DNA of 57,254 nucleotides from Gnomoniopsis sp. IMI 355080. Its lineage: Eukaryota > Ascomycota > Sordariomycetes > Diaporthales > Gnomoniaceae. The stretch's first letter is position 1. Every line of letters starts with the position of its first letter. The stretch covers positions 1-57,254 of the forward strand of contig JAPEVC010000223.1 of assembly GCA_027946555.1 (NCBI GenBank), in the 5' to 3' direction. Position numbers and translations under genes: made by a program. The notes beneath the pieces were generated by a model. The model was not told where the DNA came from. It ran no database searches and saw only the letters and a list, made by a program, of their open reading frames with translations. Below are positions 35,742-48,203 of the stretch, in pieces.

Positions 35742-37141
35742 TCAGTTCAAGTCCATGTCCTCCTCAAGTTCCTGTTGATGAGAGAAACCGAAGAGCATGT
35801 TTACATCAAAACTCTCAGCAGTCGTTTGCTCTTCTTGGTCGCTGTCAGATGCTTCCGCTGCATCCGAGTCTGTGATAGGATCCTCCTCATCGAATTCATA
35901 GCTAGGGTCACTGATCCTGTGAGCGCTGCGGTACACCCAGCGCCTCGATAGTACACTGTGACTGGCAAGCTTTTCTCCGGGCTGATATTCGAACAACCAG
36001 CCCCCGGAGAATGGTGCCCTTGGGTCGGGCAGTGATCTCAGCAGCTCCGAGGCTGCCTGGGTATCGGTACGCGTAAGGTCATAAAGGGCTCGGGTCGCAA
36101 GTCGGTAGAGTTCGGGCTGCGTCTTCAGTCAGTGTATGCTATTATCGAGCTTCCAAAACATCCAACACGACTTACGTATTGTTCCCCCCAGGTCGTCTCT
36201 ATTCCTGTGCGTGGCACTGGGCTGGCTACGGGCCAGAATTCGACCACGTACTCTTGCCCAGCTGGAGGGCAGTCGGGGTCTAATCTGGCCTTGGGACTCG
36301 GCACATCGACAGTGTAGGCTTCGCAACGGAAATTACAGTTGTGCAGTCCGAGTGGAAATTCAGCAGACTCCATGAAAAGCGAGAGTTGGGGATCGTAGTT
36401 CACATAGGAATTTTTGTGGTCGGCAAAACAAGTGACAGACCATCCTCCACGGCAACCGAAACGAGGCTCAAGGGACTCGCAGAAGGCCTCGTACTCTCTC
36501 CAGAGCTCTGCCGGGATGCCGTTGTATTCTCGAAGAGCCTTGAAAGCTTTGTTGGAGAATTCAAGTTTCTGGCGAGTCTCTTGGCAACGGTCTTTTGCTT
36601 GCTTGAGAAGCAGCTTGACACGCTTCTTTTCAGTCTTCAAAAACTCGACCTCTGCCTCGTCTTCTTTGAGACTGAGTTCCATGTCGAACGTCCCCCGGGT
36701 AGGGGCGTAAGGCGAGTCTAGGAGTCTGGTGAAGGATGTAGGCTTGTTGTGTGGGCCGCCTGAAGAGACTACTGCTTCGTCGAGGTGAGCGACGGTGGCT
36801 CCAAGCTCTGGTGAATTGTGAATGATGGGCTCGTGGTCCGCAGCGTTGGCGGCATCGACTTCGTCGCCTTCGTCCTCTTCGGAGTCGCTGCTAGATTCAG
36901 TGTCCAGAGTGGTTTCGCCGTCGCTGCTAAAGTCTTTCATCTCTTCTGCCACCACCTCGGGTGGACCATTGAAGTCTGTGAAGATACTGGTCTCGTGGTA
37001 TGTCTCGTCGTAGGTGGAGTAATTTGCATACAGGTTTGGCAACAGGTCCCCCGTCGTCATCATCGCTTCGGGAGGTGCGCGACCTCCATTTGAGCTGTCA
37101 CTTTCGTCTGAAGGATCCTCGGACGTGTTTGTATCAGCCAT
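35742..37141 (-). CDS. Acidic coiled-coil protein, function unknown
   Basis: A two-exon gene (36176-37141 and 35742-36116, phase 0, donor GTAAGT) gives 446 residues. The start at 37141 is MADTNTSEDPSD. The first 130 residues are acidic and Ser/Thr-rich with a Glu/Asp block (ESSSDSEEDEGDEVDAA). Residues of roughly 180-240 form a likely coiled coil (LKEDEAEVEFLKTEKKRVKL, KQAKDRCQETRQKLEF). A cysteine-containing, probably folded region follows (FGCRGGWSVTCFADHKNSY, LHNCNFRCEAYTVDVPSP). Exon 2 holds a helical piece (PELYRLATRALYDLTR) and an acidic tail ending EEDMDLN. No known domain is recognised and no signal peptide is seen. The composition fits a nuclear or chromatin-associated protein, which is inference. 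Confidence 0.78.
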
Positions 37142-38618
37142 GACTGCGTGTGGAAGCTGAGCGTGGGAGTTGAGCGTGGTTGCGTGAAAGTTGAGAACTC
37201 GAAACCGGAAATTTTGAGATGAGGAAATGGTTTGGGGGGAGGTTGGTAATTCAAGAAGGAAAGAAGTTGTGTAGTTGCCTTGAGTCCCACACACAGAGAA
37301 GGCACACTCGAGGTAAGGCAGGTGGGGCTGACTGAAGGCTCAAATGAAACCCCAACCTCATCGATGGAGGATGATGTGTAATACGTTGATGGTCATCTCT
37401 GAGCTTGTGCCCATGGTTGTCATGGCTATTATAAACATCTAGTGCTAGGATTCCATTTGACAGAATCTTGGGAATAATCAGGTATGATAGCACCTGTCAG
37501 ATACAATATACCCGAATGCAGAAAAGAACCTTTAACTATCATTCCATCTATCTAGCCAATGCTCTTTACTTAAAGTCCCAGAGTGTGAATTGATACCCGG
37601 GTACTTTCCACGCGTTTGAATCTAAAGAGGCGATTTACTGGAAACCAGCTTCGCCATACAATGGTTCCATCTTGAGGTCGAGTATCAGTGACTATATACA
37701 TAAGTATTGTACAGCGAGTAGTTCTGTTCTATGTGGTCTTTCCTGTATTACATCTTGTAAATTCTGGCTTTGTTCAAGTTTTATCCTGATCTTGTGTTTC
37801 AGTGGGGGCATGAACATATGCATACACACCTAACCAAGACAGCTGAGAATCGTCTTTCTTGCTGCGGTGATAATAATTGAATCAGAAAAGTAATCACCTG
37901 GTGGGAGTAAAATCTGACGAGGCTGAAATAAGGTTTCGGAAATTTTTGCTCTGCCTGCCCTGATCTACAGTCGGTCATAGTCCGCGTGTACCTGGCAGCG
38001 TTAATCAACATCACCCACTCTCTCAGCCCGAGTCAGCCACCTGCATGAAGATCATGATTGTCACCCTATATGGTAATGCACATGGCGATCAAAGAACCTC
38101 ACTATCTCTTCTCACTCTCTACTCCCAAAGAGGGAGAAAAGCTACCTACAAAGCATTTGGATACACTTCCATAAGCAGAGACCACTTGACACAAAAGTGA
38201 ATATACTATCTCACATTGTGTGTGGATAGTCTCCAGATATGCGCTTGCTTCAACTTCAATGGCTTGGTGCATCCATAGTGAAGCTGCATGTACACTACAA
38301 AATCACACATGCTCAATACTTAGATATTTGGTACTACACCCATAATCACGTATAGTAGAGACATTGCAAGCTCCCCTGATGATAGGATGGATTGAAGACA
38401 GAAAAAAAAGTACATCCATTCTATTTGAACTCCATAAATGAACGATCCCAACAATCCGTTTGCAACGTACGTAAAGTCATCCACCACAGCGATTGGCCCC
38501 GACTCTACAAAAACCCTCCACGCTAAAGAAAGTCCCAGAAAGACAAGCCGCTCTCTGTCGAGTCTCAAAACTCAAACTGAGTGGTTAAAATTCAGGTTGT
38601 TCACAAGGACCACTAACC
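37142..38618. other. Intergenic region
   Basis: About 1.5 kb contains the promoter of the acidic protein and the 3' side of the small secreted protein. It is AT-richer than its surroundings, and I see no gene. Confidence 0.55.
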
Positions 38619-39241
38619 TTAAGAAATGGTCTTGAGAACAACGGGAACTGCGCCAGAGCGGTTCTCATTATCCGAGTTCCAGTGCAGGGCCCAGACTGTG
38701 GTTCCGTCAGACTGGAACACCTCCTTGGCCCAGAACTCGGACTGGACGGAGGAGCCATCGTAGTAGACCAGCTGCTTGCCATACATGGAGAATCCAATGG
38801 TAGAGTTGCTTCGGGCAAGGACCAGATCGAACAAGTTGTCTGACGTATCAACATAGATTCCGCCAACTTCGGTTCCGTTGATCAGGGTGCCGACGGTACT
38901 AGTAGTGGTGGCTTTGGTGATGGAAGGAATATCCCAGGTGATTGAAATCGACGCATCCAAGGTCGTGTTGGAAGCTGCAACATAGAGCGCAGCTGATTCA
39001 TTCCCTCTTTGTTAGCCATCCGTGCGAGTTACATCCAAAGGTGGTTTGATGAAGTTGTTATTGTTGTTGTTCAAGGTTACTTACTGCTAGCCGAATCGTA
39101 GATGACAGGAAAGCCTGAGATGTTGGTGCCGTAGGCATACAGCGTCGCATCAGTTACGGCACCACCACGCTTGTCCAGCGATGGAAGAGCCTGGCAGGCC
39201 GGGGCCGCAAGGAGAGGGTAGAGCAAACTGGCCCAGTACAT
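38619..39241 (-). CDS. Small secreted protein, effector-like
   Basis: A predicted secreted protein of 176 residues from exons 39085-39241 and 38619-38992 (phase 1, donor GTAAGT). A signal peptide (MYWASLLYPLLAAPACQA) is followed by a Kex2-type site (SLDKR) and a mature protein starting GGAVTDATLYAYGTNISGFP. The mature part is beta-rich with several Asn-X-Ser/Thr sequons (NIS, NTT, NGT, NST, NRS) and no cysteine. It ends GAVPVVLKTIS. I know similar unnamed secreted proteins from plant-associated ascomycetes but no assigned function. The gene is flanked by long intergenic regions. Confidence 0.8.
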
Positions 39242-41534
39242 GTTGAAAAAGATTGAGGTGTTTTCTTGTTGGTGTTTGTGAGAAAAGAATAAGAAATGAG
39301 AGTGGATTTCAAGACAATTTCAAGTGTCTGAAAGGATTGGGAATGATGGAATGAGTGACGTGAAAGTTGGTGGAAGTGGTAGAAGATGTCGATGAATAAG
39401 TTGATCAGGCGATTAATGGAGAGAGCCTTTGCATTCTTATGGGATCTGCAATTGAAAAGTATTCATATTTTTGGATATGCCAACTTCGGCCGATCGGCAC
39501 TATCAAGCTGAATATAGAACACAGCGCACACGCGTACCATAGCACTATCGAAATGGAGACCTTCAGTCTCCATCAAGGACAGGATAGTGGGATGTGTGTT
39601 CCGGTGTTTCTTGTACATGCACATGGCTTGCATGTCCTCGTCAGGGATTCGTAAGCTTGGCATGAAGGCCGACTCGTCAATGTATGGCACTGCCACGGGT
39701 CTTCCCGAGCCAATGAGGCGTGCAGCTTTTCGACTTTGATGCCGCATTGGGTAACTGGTGGAGAGACCGCGTAAGGAGAAGGAGTGGCTTGGATGGATAT
39801 GGAGACCATCTGTAGCCGATCAGAAGGCCCCCACCCCTGTTGACCAAACCATCATACTCCTTGCAAAACCCTGAAAGCCTAATAGTACAGTACCTGGGTT
39901 GGAAATTAGATACCCTCCGCTGCGGTTTAAGCTAATTCGAAGCTTAACCGCCCTCCACCCTGCAAGGTACAGGCTCGGCGCTTCTTTTGCTTGGTTTCTA
40001 AGGACAGCCAAAACAACCACTCTTAAGTCTTCTCGTTGCCGTGTGGACCGAGCAATGCTGCGGTAGGATCGGTTTGTGGGGGAAATTATCTGGGTTGTGG
40101 GAAAAAGTATGTCGATCATTGGCATTCTCCATATAAAACTTCTCGAAATAAGGCTGGCCCAGCTGCCCAGATGACGGGAATCATGACAAGGAATGCCAAA
40201 CGGGCGTATCCATACCTACCTAGCTCATAGCAATATACTATAGTATGTCCTTTCGTGTTCCACTCTCTCCCATCCCCACAAGTTTTTGCACAAAAATAGA
40301 GTTCAAGATCCGATTAGCTGCCAGGCTAATATGTGTCTGCGGCATGTCGGCACAGAATATCTCAGCTCTGTATGGTTGTTCTGGATGATGGACGGCCTTT
40401 CAGTGGAGACCGCAGGGAAGATATCCACAGGCCATCCTGCCCATAGCCAGTCTCGTCGTCGATGCCACCGAAAAGGGATATGCCATGCGCAGCACAGACG
40501 ACGATGATGTGAGCTGAGATCAATCTCTTTCCACCTACTTACGCACCCCTTGTAGATGCAGGTGCCCTAGTAGATGCAGGTTCTATTCCTAGGTAGATGA
40601 ACCGTAGACGAGCTTGGCTTTTCATTAGTTGAATTTCCATCCGAACCGGTGGCTTAGGTGTGTTGCTGCCCCATCGTCGGAGCCGAAGGACTGCCAATAT
40701 CTGGTTTCAAGATAGAACCTGGGAAACAAAAAGTGGAAGTCAATATAAGGCGACTCGCACAAAGGACGGGAGGGGCTGAGGAGTGAATCCATGGCAAAAC
40801 CCACTTTAGGTTTCGATCTGTAGTGCACGTAACTGGCCACGTCTTGGGATGTTCTAGTAAACATAAACAGGAATAGAGCCGTCTCCATCTAAGAGACAGG
40901 GTTGGTCCCGAACGAGTCAGGTGGCTACCCTCGAGCAACACTTGAGCAGTAAACGGCGAACGCGTCCCTGTGGATCAACCCTAGGGTTGGCCTCCCCACA
41001 TGACTACCTATTTTCCCGCTGAGCCTCCGTCCGGGAGCAGATGCCCCTTGCTAAACGAAAGTCGGCTAGCCGCGTACATCTCCACCTGCATGATTTCCCC
41101 TTCGAGTCGATGGCAGTCAGGTCGGCAAAAATGGACAATACTCGGATCAAAACATCCATCGAACCATCAGCCAGACCATTGCAAGCCTGCATACAGGCAT
41201 GCGCGTCAGCGGTGCAAGCCGTTTGGCCCGTTCAAACAATCGGGTCGCTCGGACCCGACCTTGTTTGGTTTTTTTTAGCAAGTCACGTTGATATCGTGGA
41301 AGAAGAGTCAAGAGATGTGTGCCTAGGTTTGTATATATATTCCACAGAACAATCGCATCACATCAACATCTCATACCTCACCTCATCACCATTCACTACT
41401 TCCTTCCTTCCTTCCTTCGAATCATTCACTAACGTTCCTTGCCTCATCACCGGCTTGTTCGATTCATTCTCTTTGACAGCCAGGTGTCCACTCTCTCTCT
41501 TTTCTCTTTACCAACCCACCGCACTGCTTTCATT
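39242..41534. other. Long intergenic region, laccase promoter
   Basis: About 2.3 kb between divergent genes for two secreted proteins. I see no gene. The right end holds a TATA box and a pyrimidine-rich leader belonging to the laccase gene. A duplicated short phrase (gtagatgcaggt) occurs near 40553-40577. Confidence 0.55.
41331..41341 (+). promoter_or_regulatory. TATA box of the laccase gene
   Basis: The sequence gtatatatatt lies about 200 bp upstream of the laccase ATG. It is followed at about 41400-41418 by a TTCC-repeat pyrimidine tract, a common arrangement in strongly expressed ascomycete genes. No transcript start is known. Confidence 0.5.
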
Positions 41535-43304
41535 ATGTTGTCCTCCATTTGGGCTTTGGCTTTATTGCCAGCCGTCTTTGGCGCTCCTAGCCAATCGCAA
41601 TCTGATCACTCGCTTTCCAAGAGATGTACCAACAGTGCTTCCGACAGAAGTTGCTGGGGAGACTACGACCTCTCCACCAACTACTATGAGGAGGTCCCCG
41701 ATACTGGCGTCACCAGGGAATACTGGTTCAATGTGGAGAATACCACAGCTTCTCCTGACGGAGTCGAGCGTATCGTCCTCGCTGTCAACGGCTCCGTGCC
41801 TGGCCCAACCATCATTGGTGACTGGGGTGACAACTTCATCATCCACGTCACCAACAGCATGACCACCAACGGATCATCTATCCACTGGCACGGTATCAGG
41901 CAGAACATGACCACCCAGAACGATGGTGTTGGCTCAATCTCTCAATGCCCTATCGCTCCAGGTGATACCATGACCTACAAGTGGCGTGCAACCCAATACG
42001 GCTCATCCTGGTACCACTCGCATTACTCCGTGCAAGCCTGGGATGGTGTCTTTGGTGGTATCCTCATCAACGGCCCTGCTACTGCAAACTACGATGAGGA
42101 CCTTGGCCACGTCTTCTTGAACGATTGGTCTCACGAGACTGCCGATGTCTTGAAGTTGACCGCTTCCAGCACCGGACCCCCAACTGTGAGTTTGCCATCC
42201 ATCCATTCATCACAGACACCCCTTAACAATCCATTTATTGGACAAACACACTAACATCCACTGCCCCAGCTTCCCAACTGCCTCATCAACGGAACCAACA
42301 CCTGGACCTATGACAATGGCACCACGGTCGGCTCTCGCTTCGAGGTCGACTTCACAGCCGGCACCAGCTACCGCATGCGCCTTGTGAACGGTGCTGCTGA
42401 CACTCACTTCCGTTTCACCATCGACAACCACACCATGCAGGTGATTGCCAGCGACTTTGTTCCCATCACCCCCTACGAGACTACCGATCTCTCCATCGGC
42501 ATGGGCCAGCGCTACGACATCATTGTCACCGCCACCGAGTCTTCCGGAAACTTCTGGATGCGCGCCATCCCTCAGGAGGCCTGCTCGGACAACGACAACG
42601 TCGACAACATCCTCGGCATTGTCAGGTACGACTCCACCTCCACCGACGAGCCCACTTCCACCGGCTACGACTTGGATGACTCTTGCGCCGATGAGGACTC
42701 TTCCGACCTCGTCCCTTACCTTTCTCTCGATGTCGGCAGCATCTCCACTACGGACGAGGAAGAGGGTGGCCTGACCACTGGCACCACCGCCTCCATCCTC
42801 TGGGCCATGAACGACGTCTCCTTCGTCTCCGAGTGGGACTACCCGACCCTGATGGCCATCGCCGAGGACAACACCTCGTGGACCGGCGCCGAGCACGTCT
42901 GGACCCTGCCCGACAAGGACGTCTACGTCCAGATGATCATCGAGACCGACTTTGCCCAGGCCCACCCCATGCACCTTCACGGCCACGACTTCTGGGTCGT
43001 TGGCTCCGGCACGGGAACCTACGACAACTCCACCCTCGCCACCAGCAACCCGCCCCGTCGGGACGTCGTGATGCTTCCCGGCAACGGTTGGACCGCCATT
43101 GCTTTCAAGACCGACAACCCCGGTGCTTGGGTTGCTCACTGCCACATTGCGTGGCACGCCGACGAGGGTTTCGCCATGCAGATTGTCGAGCGCGAGTCTG
43201 AGATCCCTGCCCTCTTGGACACGGACTCCATGAACTCCACTTGCGCTAACTGGGATGCCTGGGTCGACGAGTACGACATTGTTCAGGACGACTCTGGTAT
43301 CTAA
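41535..43304 (+). CDS. Laccase (ascomycete multicopper oxidase)
   Basis: A secreted laccase of 561 residues that oxidises phenols with reduction of oxygen to water. Exons are 41535-42185 and 42270-43304 (phase 0, 84-bp intron). A signal peptide (MLSSIWALALLPAVFGA) precedes a short propeptide ending LSKR, then the mature start CTNSASDRSCWGDY. All four copper motifs are present: HWHG at 117-120, WYHSHYS with His161 and His163, HPMHLHGH at 449-456, and HCHIAWH at 507-513. The C-terminus is DSGI, the plug typical of asco-laccases. The residue ten positions after the copper-binding Cys508 is Phe518, where most asco-laccases have Leu; Phe at this axial site is characteristic of high-redox-potential basidiomycete laccases. 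Many NXS/T sites are present. Well supported as a functional gene. Confidence 0.95.
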
Positions 43305-46300
43305 AGGCAATGTTTTCTTCACTTTGCTTGGCCCGGTGGATCTTATAGATGGACGTAAAGAGCGTGGGGATCTGGTGCAAACAGTATGACGATACTGCAT
43401 GAATGTGTGATCATCTTTTCATAGACTTGGATTGGCGTTTTTGGGGATTTTCGATGGCATTTGATGGGAGAAGGAAATAGCTTGTGAGCAGTATAGAGAA
43501 TGTGATTCGGGTTCATTTAAAAAAAAATGACACTATCTTCAGACTTCCAAAGGTGAATTCGATTGTTAAGCGCTTTCAAGCTATCCCTATTCAATCGCCT
43601 TTCTACAATACCCGCAATATTCAAAAGCCCGGATGCACATCACGATTGATCTGAGTCTCTGTGCGTAGCAAGTTGTCTTGTTGTATGTTTGACGGACGTT
43701 ACAGTTTTGTAGTCTGGAACTTGCCATCGCCAAGACCTCAAAAACATGTGCTACGCTGGACCTGCAGCCAGGGTCTTTCCGAAAGCTTAAAGTTGAGATT
43801 GACCTGGTTCTTCACACCCCAATGTTACATTAAACCTTTCCCGAACCAGACAGTCCAGACCCAAGGCTCGACTTTACGTGGTTTGTACAAAAAGCTTGGC
43901 AAAGGATTAATGAGAAAAAGACGTTCAGACGAAAAACACACGTTATTTGTTTCGAACGACATCCCATGTTTAACACACCAAGAATTTACCTCCCCCCTTC
44001 CAAAAAACAAAAGAAAAAAAGTAATTCAATTGGGACCACCTCCGGTCTGCATACGTGATCTTCGGAGATTTCGTACAGATACGCATAAAAAACCTGCAGG
44101 AAACTGGTACTTTCAGGAATCTGACTTGTCAGCTGCCAACAGATCCCTTATTCCAAGTTTGCATTACATTGCATCATGTCACCCATCCCATCCCATCGCA
44201 CCACGCACACCGTAAGCCTGTTTCGGCCTTTTCGGGGATCTGCCGAGAAGATTAAAATGTAACACTCCTAACCTACCTAACGGGACGTCCCAACATCATC
44301 GTAACAAATACTCTTATTATTAAGTGCGATAATCTTCCGAGAACGTGGATCCCCTTTTTTGGTCTTAGTGTCGAACTTTTCCCTTGAATTCACTAGCTTC
44401 CTTTTACTAGATTGATAAGCGCCGTTTAGGGAATTTTCTGATGGGTCCCGCTAACCGTGCATATGCAGTATGTCTATCCATATTTACCTAGTATTCTCGA
44501 ACTATTCAGGGGATGATGAAAAAAAAAAAAATTGCCACAAAGGTGAAAGAAAGAAATATCGCACATCCAGATAGAATTGATTCCCTATACCTGACTAAGA
44601 AGATCCATTAATTACCACAATTGTGGGCGCAGTTCACCTACCGCAGTACACCTGAGACACAAACAACCCTTGGCCATGCAATAATCCTCAGGGGTATCGT
44701 TCTTTGCATGCAAGGTACAGCAACCCCATATCTGGATCCATTCTTTCCGGGGGCGGGTCCCGGCCCCCTTCCTGTCAGCTTTAGTAAAAAAGAAGCCAAA
44801 AAAGTAAATCTCCACCACTCCTTACCTATTGCATCACTTGACGACCCCGGGGGTGGGGAGGAGTGGGGACCGGACACAGGAACTGGGCCGCCCAGCAAGG
44901 CCAGTAGGGGCCATAGTTAACGGGATGTACGCGTGGCAATTGACAATATATGTGGAGAAAAATAAGAACAATCCCCATCGTCGCCTTGTGTCCAGTTTTA
45001 TTAACGTTCTTTGCAACGTTTCGGTATTGCGCACATCGGGGGCAATACACAGCCCTGACTGGATGAAAGGCTTTTTCAAAAGAACCCGTTCAAATGTGAA
45101 CTGATTTCTGTCTTTTGTCCGTATTAGCGAACCAGACAATACTGTCAGCAACAGTTGACTTTGACGTAAGGGCGGGTAAAGCAGCAAATAATTGAACGCG
45201 TGGACAAAACTTTAACCTACATCTCTCTCTCTCTCGACTTTGGAAATATACCCTGGTCGTCCTAGGTAGGCATTTAGCCGCTGCACGGGTTACCGTTTTC
45301 GGCTACTTGAACGAACCTCACGTCACGGGGGACAACGCACCTTCGAGGGCCACGTAATACACGTTGTTTCAATTGCAGCACGCTATTTGAGATGCCGGGA
45401 ATGAATACGAGGCAGAAAACACGTTTGAAGCTTTCTGTGATGTGAGGACTCCAATGAGCGAAAACTAGGCTCCTACAGTGTCCTACCTGCCTAGGTGCCT
45501 ACCCAAGTACCGGCACCATGGGCTTGGAAATCCGGAACCAGGACCAGCTACCTACAGAAATAGCAGCAAAAATAGCACCTAGTGCCATGAACACAAGTAA
45601 GTGACTCCTAGTCGCAGCTAAAAGAACGAGTACGCGGATGCAAGAAACTATCCTAGTAATCTTGGTAGTATGCCCCAGATGATTAAGTCACAACACTTCA
45701 CCACGCGTCGGGTTTCTAGGCCCGTCCATCTACTGGCTCTACCTCCCCAATGGGCCGGGTTCGGGAAACTCGGACACCTGGCACTTGGTACAATCCATAC
45801 AGCGAGGTGCGCCAGGTCACAGCTGACGACAACAAGCCCTCGGTCGAGACTGCCGGCCTGCTCAAGGCGGATCCTAGTGACAGCAGCCGAGTCGGTGCTC
45901 CGTATGTTATCTTGCATGGTGATCGATATGGGCGGTTAGTCCTCCACTTGTTTTGCAGCACCATCGTGTTCCGTTGTGAATTGAGTCTATCCAAAGCGCG
46001 TAGCATCCTTGTTAGGAACCGTCCCCTTTTCAACATGGCAGGTTTTGCTGCTATATGTTTCCTTGAACCCTTGAACCAGGTTAATATAGGTAGGCGACAT
46101 GGCACGCTAGTGAGTGTTATGCTGTGCATCATGGCAAGCCAATAAGCTCAATGGACAAGTTGGTACACGAGTCGTCACGAGCGGTGAGCAACCTGATACC
46201 CTCATGAAGATTCCTTGACCCTGACTCCCGAGATGATCACGACATTCTGCATGAATCAGCTACGGGCTCCAGCAGACGTCGGAGGCTTCAGTGCAGGATG

Positions 46301-46489
46301 GAAAGGTCTCTTCATAATATGCTTCAGTGTGCTAATGCTATACAAAGTAGGGATTGTAGGAAGTTATGTATTCATTGTGTTGATCACCTCGCAGCCTTGT
46401 GTCATTGGTCGGCAATGCTTTTTTGTGATTTGCACTTTCTCAATGCCAAAACAGCCGTGCAATCAATCCTCAATTCCCATCTTGCGATC
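43305..46489. other. Long intergenic region between convergent genes
   Basis: About 3.2 kb between laccase and peroxidase. I see no convincing gene. A plus-strand frame at 45750-46145 contains a coding-like GC-rich stretch (SEVRQVTADDNKPSVETAGL) but has no recognisable domain and dissolves after about 45930; it may be a remnant. A-runs occur at about 43520 and 44520, and a CT microsatellite at about 45225-45240. Confidence 0.5.
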
Positions 46490-47557
46490 TTAGTGGTAGG
46501 GGCCGTGACCGGGCCCGTACTTGTGATGGCCACCATACTTGTCGTCGTAGAAAGCATCGTAAATGATCTCGGAGCAATCGTAGAGAAAATCCACATCGTT
46601 GTCCAGAGTGATCATCTTGATCATACTGCCTCGAGTATCAGTCAAAGTCTCGAGGCATAGGGCGCCTTAAAGTCACGTAGCAGCGACGGAACAAGGTTTT
46701 GTAAGACTTACGCTCGGATGTAAGCCCAGTCCCAAGCCTCTTGGCTTCGAGCATAGAGCTGCTAGGCGTCTGTCGTCGAAGCGTCCAGAGCCAAGCTCTT
46801 GTCGCTGGCCAAGATGGTGGGGGCAGAGCCGGTGAGCACTTCAGTGTAGTAGGTGGGGCTATCGAGTTCACCAGGTGTGGTGTCGAATGGAACGAAGGTG
46901 AGATTGCCTCCGCAGCTGTGGGCGCCGACCAGAGCCACAAGGTCGATGGCACTGAAATTCCTGGCCTGAAAATCGGCCACCAGGTCTGTGGCATTCAGAG
47001 TTGGAGGAGGGATTTGACCGGGGTCAGATGCGGTTGAGTTGTCCTTCCGTCCGATGTAAAACGGAATATAAGGTCCCCAAGGGCAGGCTTTGTTTGCAAT
47101 GGCTGGCAAGTGTCAGTGAAGTGTCTGATCATTGCTCAGACGCAATCGAACACAGGTGAAACTCACAGGCAGCAAAGTTGATCAGGTCTGCGGCGCCCAC
47201 ACCATAGTCAAGAGACATCCTGTAGAGCACACCGCAAATTGGTATCATTTGTTCGTTCTCGGTACGGTTTGTGCACTCGTTACTGAGGATGATGGATCCG
47301 TCACAGCCACCGGTAGGAAAGCAGTCGTGGAAGGGCAGACGAACCGCCTGTGCAGCAAGGTCCGTGCAACGGCCTTCGTCGTCGATGAACCAGTGCTTGA
47401 GTTCTTCACCAACCTGTCTCCAGGCTTGTGGACACCGTGGCCACATGGGAGATGATGCAACAGGCCCATTGTCACGAGGTCGGATGGCTGAAACGAGGGT
47501 GCTGGAGGACAGGAGGCCGGTGGCCACAAGAGAGCGGATGGAGGTATGGCCGAGCAT
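46490..47557 (-). pseudogene. Secreted class II heme peroxidase with in-frame TAG
   Basis: A fungal secreted peroxidase (plant-peroxidase superfamily, class II) that oxidises phenolics with hydrogen peroxide. Exons are 47167-47557, 46712-47102 and 46490-46625, phase-consistent for 305 codons. A signal peptide (MLGHTSIRSLVATGLLSSS) is followed by the distal haem site RLPFHDCF with Arg73 and His77. The Ca-binding GGCDGSI follows, then CPWGPYIPFYIGRKDNST and the proximal site DLVALVGAHSCGG with His192. After LASDKSLALDASTTDA, codon 244 is TAG (46762-46764). The frame then continues cleanly as QLYARSQEAWDWAYIRAMIK, MITLDNDVDFLYDCSEIIYD, to the end GPGHGPYH. The stop stands where relatives usually have Trp, so TGG to TAG is likely. 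It is a pseudogene, a strain-specific null or a sequencing error; a product ending here would lack the C-terminal helices. Confidence 0.82.
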
Positions 47558-48203
47558 TTTGGATTCGGCCAAATTGAAGCAAAATCGGGCCGAATCAGGG
47601 ACACACGTAATGTGATGAAGTAAAAAGGGTGTGTCTGATTTGAGGATTAATGGTGACGGAGTAAGTGACAGCAAAAAAGCAGACGAGTAAGGCGATGATG
47701 GTGGTGAAGAGTGCGGGAAAAAAACATTGAGCTGCGGAAGGGCGAAGAAGGTTGGAAGGTTGGGAGGTTGTTCGAGGACAGCATGCGCCTGAGCATCGTT
47801 CTTGCCCCAAGAGTTGGCTCTGCGCGTTCAAGTTGTGGTGGCTGCTTTTTCTTTGAATAGTAGAGACCCAGGTCTCTCTCTGGATCCTTCCCAAAAATTA
47901 ATACCAGTGGAAACGTTTGCAATCAGCCAATGTGCCTCGACACTTAGAAGTTCACGAAAGCCTTGTGCCTTTGAGAAGCCGCTGCATGAGAGTCTCCGTC
48001 CAGAAATGTGGCCCAATTTGGACTCGAGCAACCACAATAGTTGTTGAACAAGACGAAGAATGGCATGGTGATTAGCATCACGACCTCGGCGGGGCTATAC
48101 GTATTGGTGTACATCGGCTTTCATTCAAAATCTGTGTCACGCTATATGGTCTGTTCGACCTAATACACTGTGTCCTATCATCGCTACCCAGGCCGCGGTG
48201 CCT
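47558..48203. other. Peroxidase promoter and membrane-protein 3' side
   Basis: Two minus-strand genes flank 650 bp, so this is the peroxidase promoter and leader. I see no gene or clear TATA box. Confidence 0.55.

Noticed and set aside
42210..43400. 396-codon Val/Gly/Asp-rich frame opposite the laccase
   Set aside because: Codon-biased sense strand leaves the antisense frame open; the laccase motifs are decisive.
45750..46145. 131-codon plus-strand frame between laccase and peroxidase
   Set aside because: Only the first part looks coding; no domain or splice sites support a gene.
46740..46850. An intron explaining the peroxidase TAG (TAG as acceptor)
   Set aside because: The only nearby donor is poor (GTGCTC) and splicing would remove conserved residues including LASDKSLALD.
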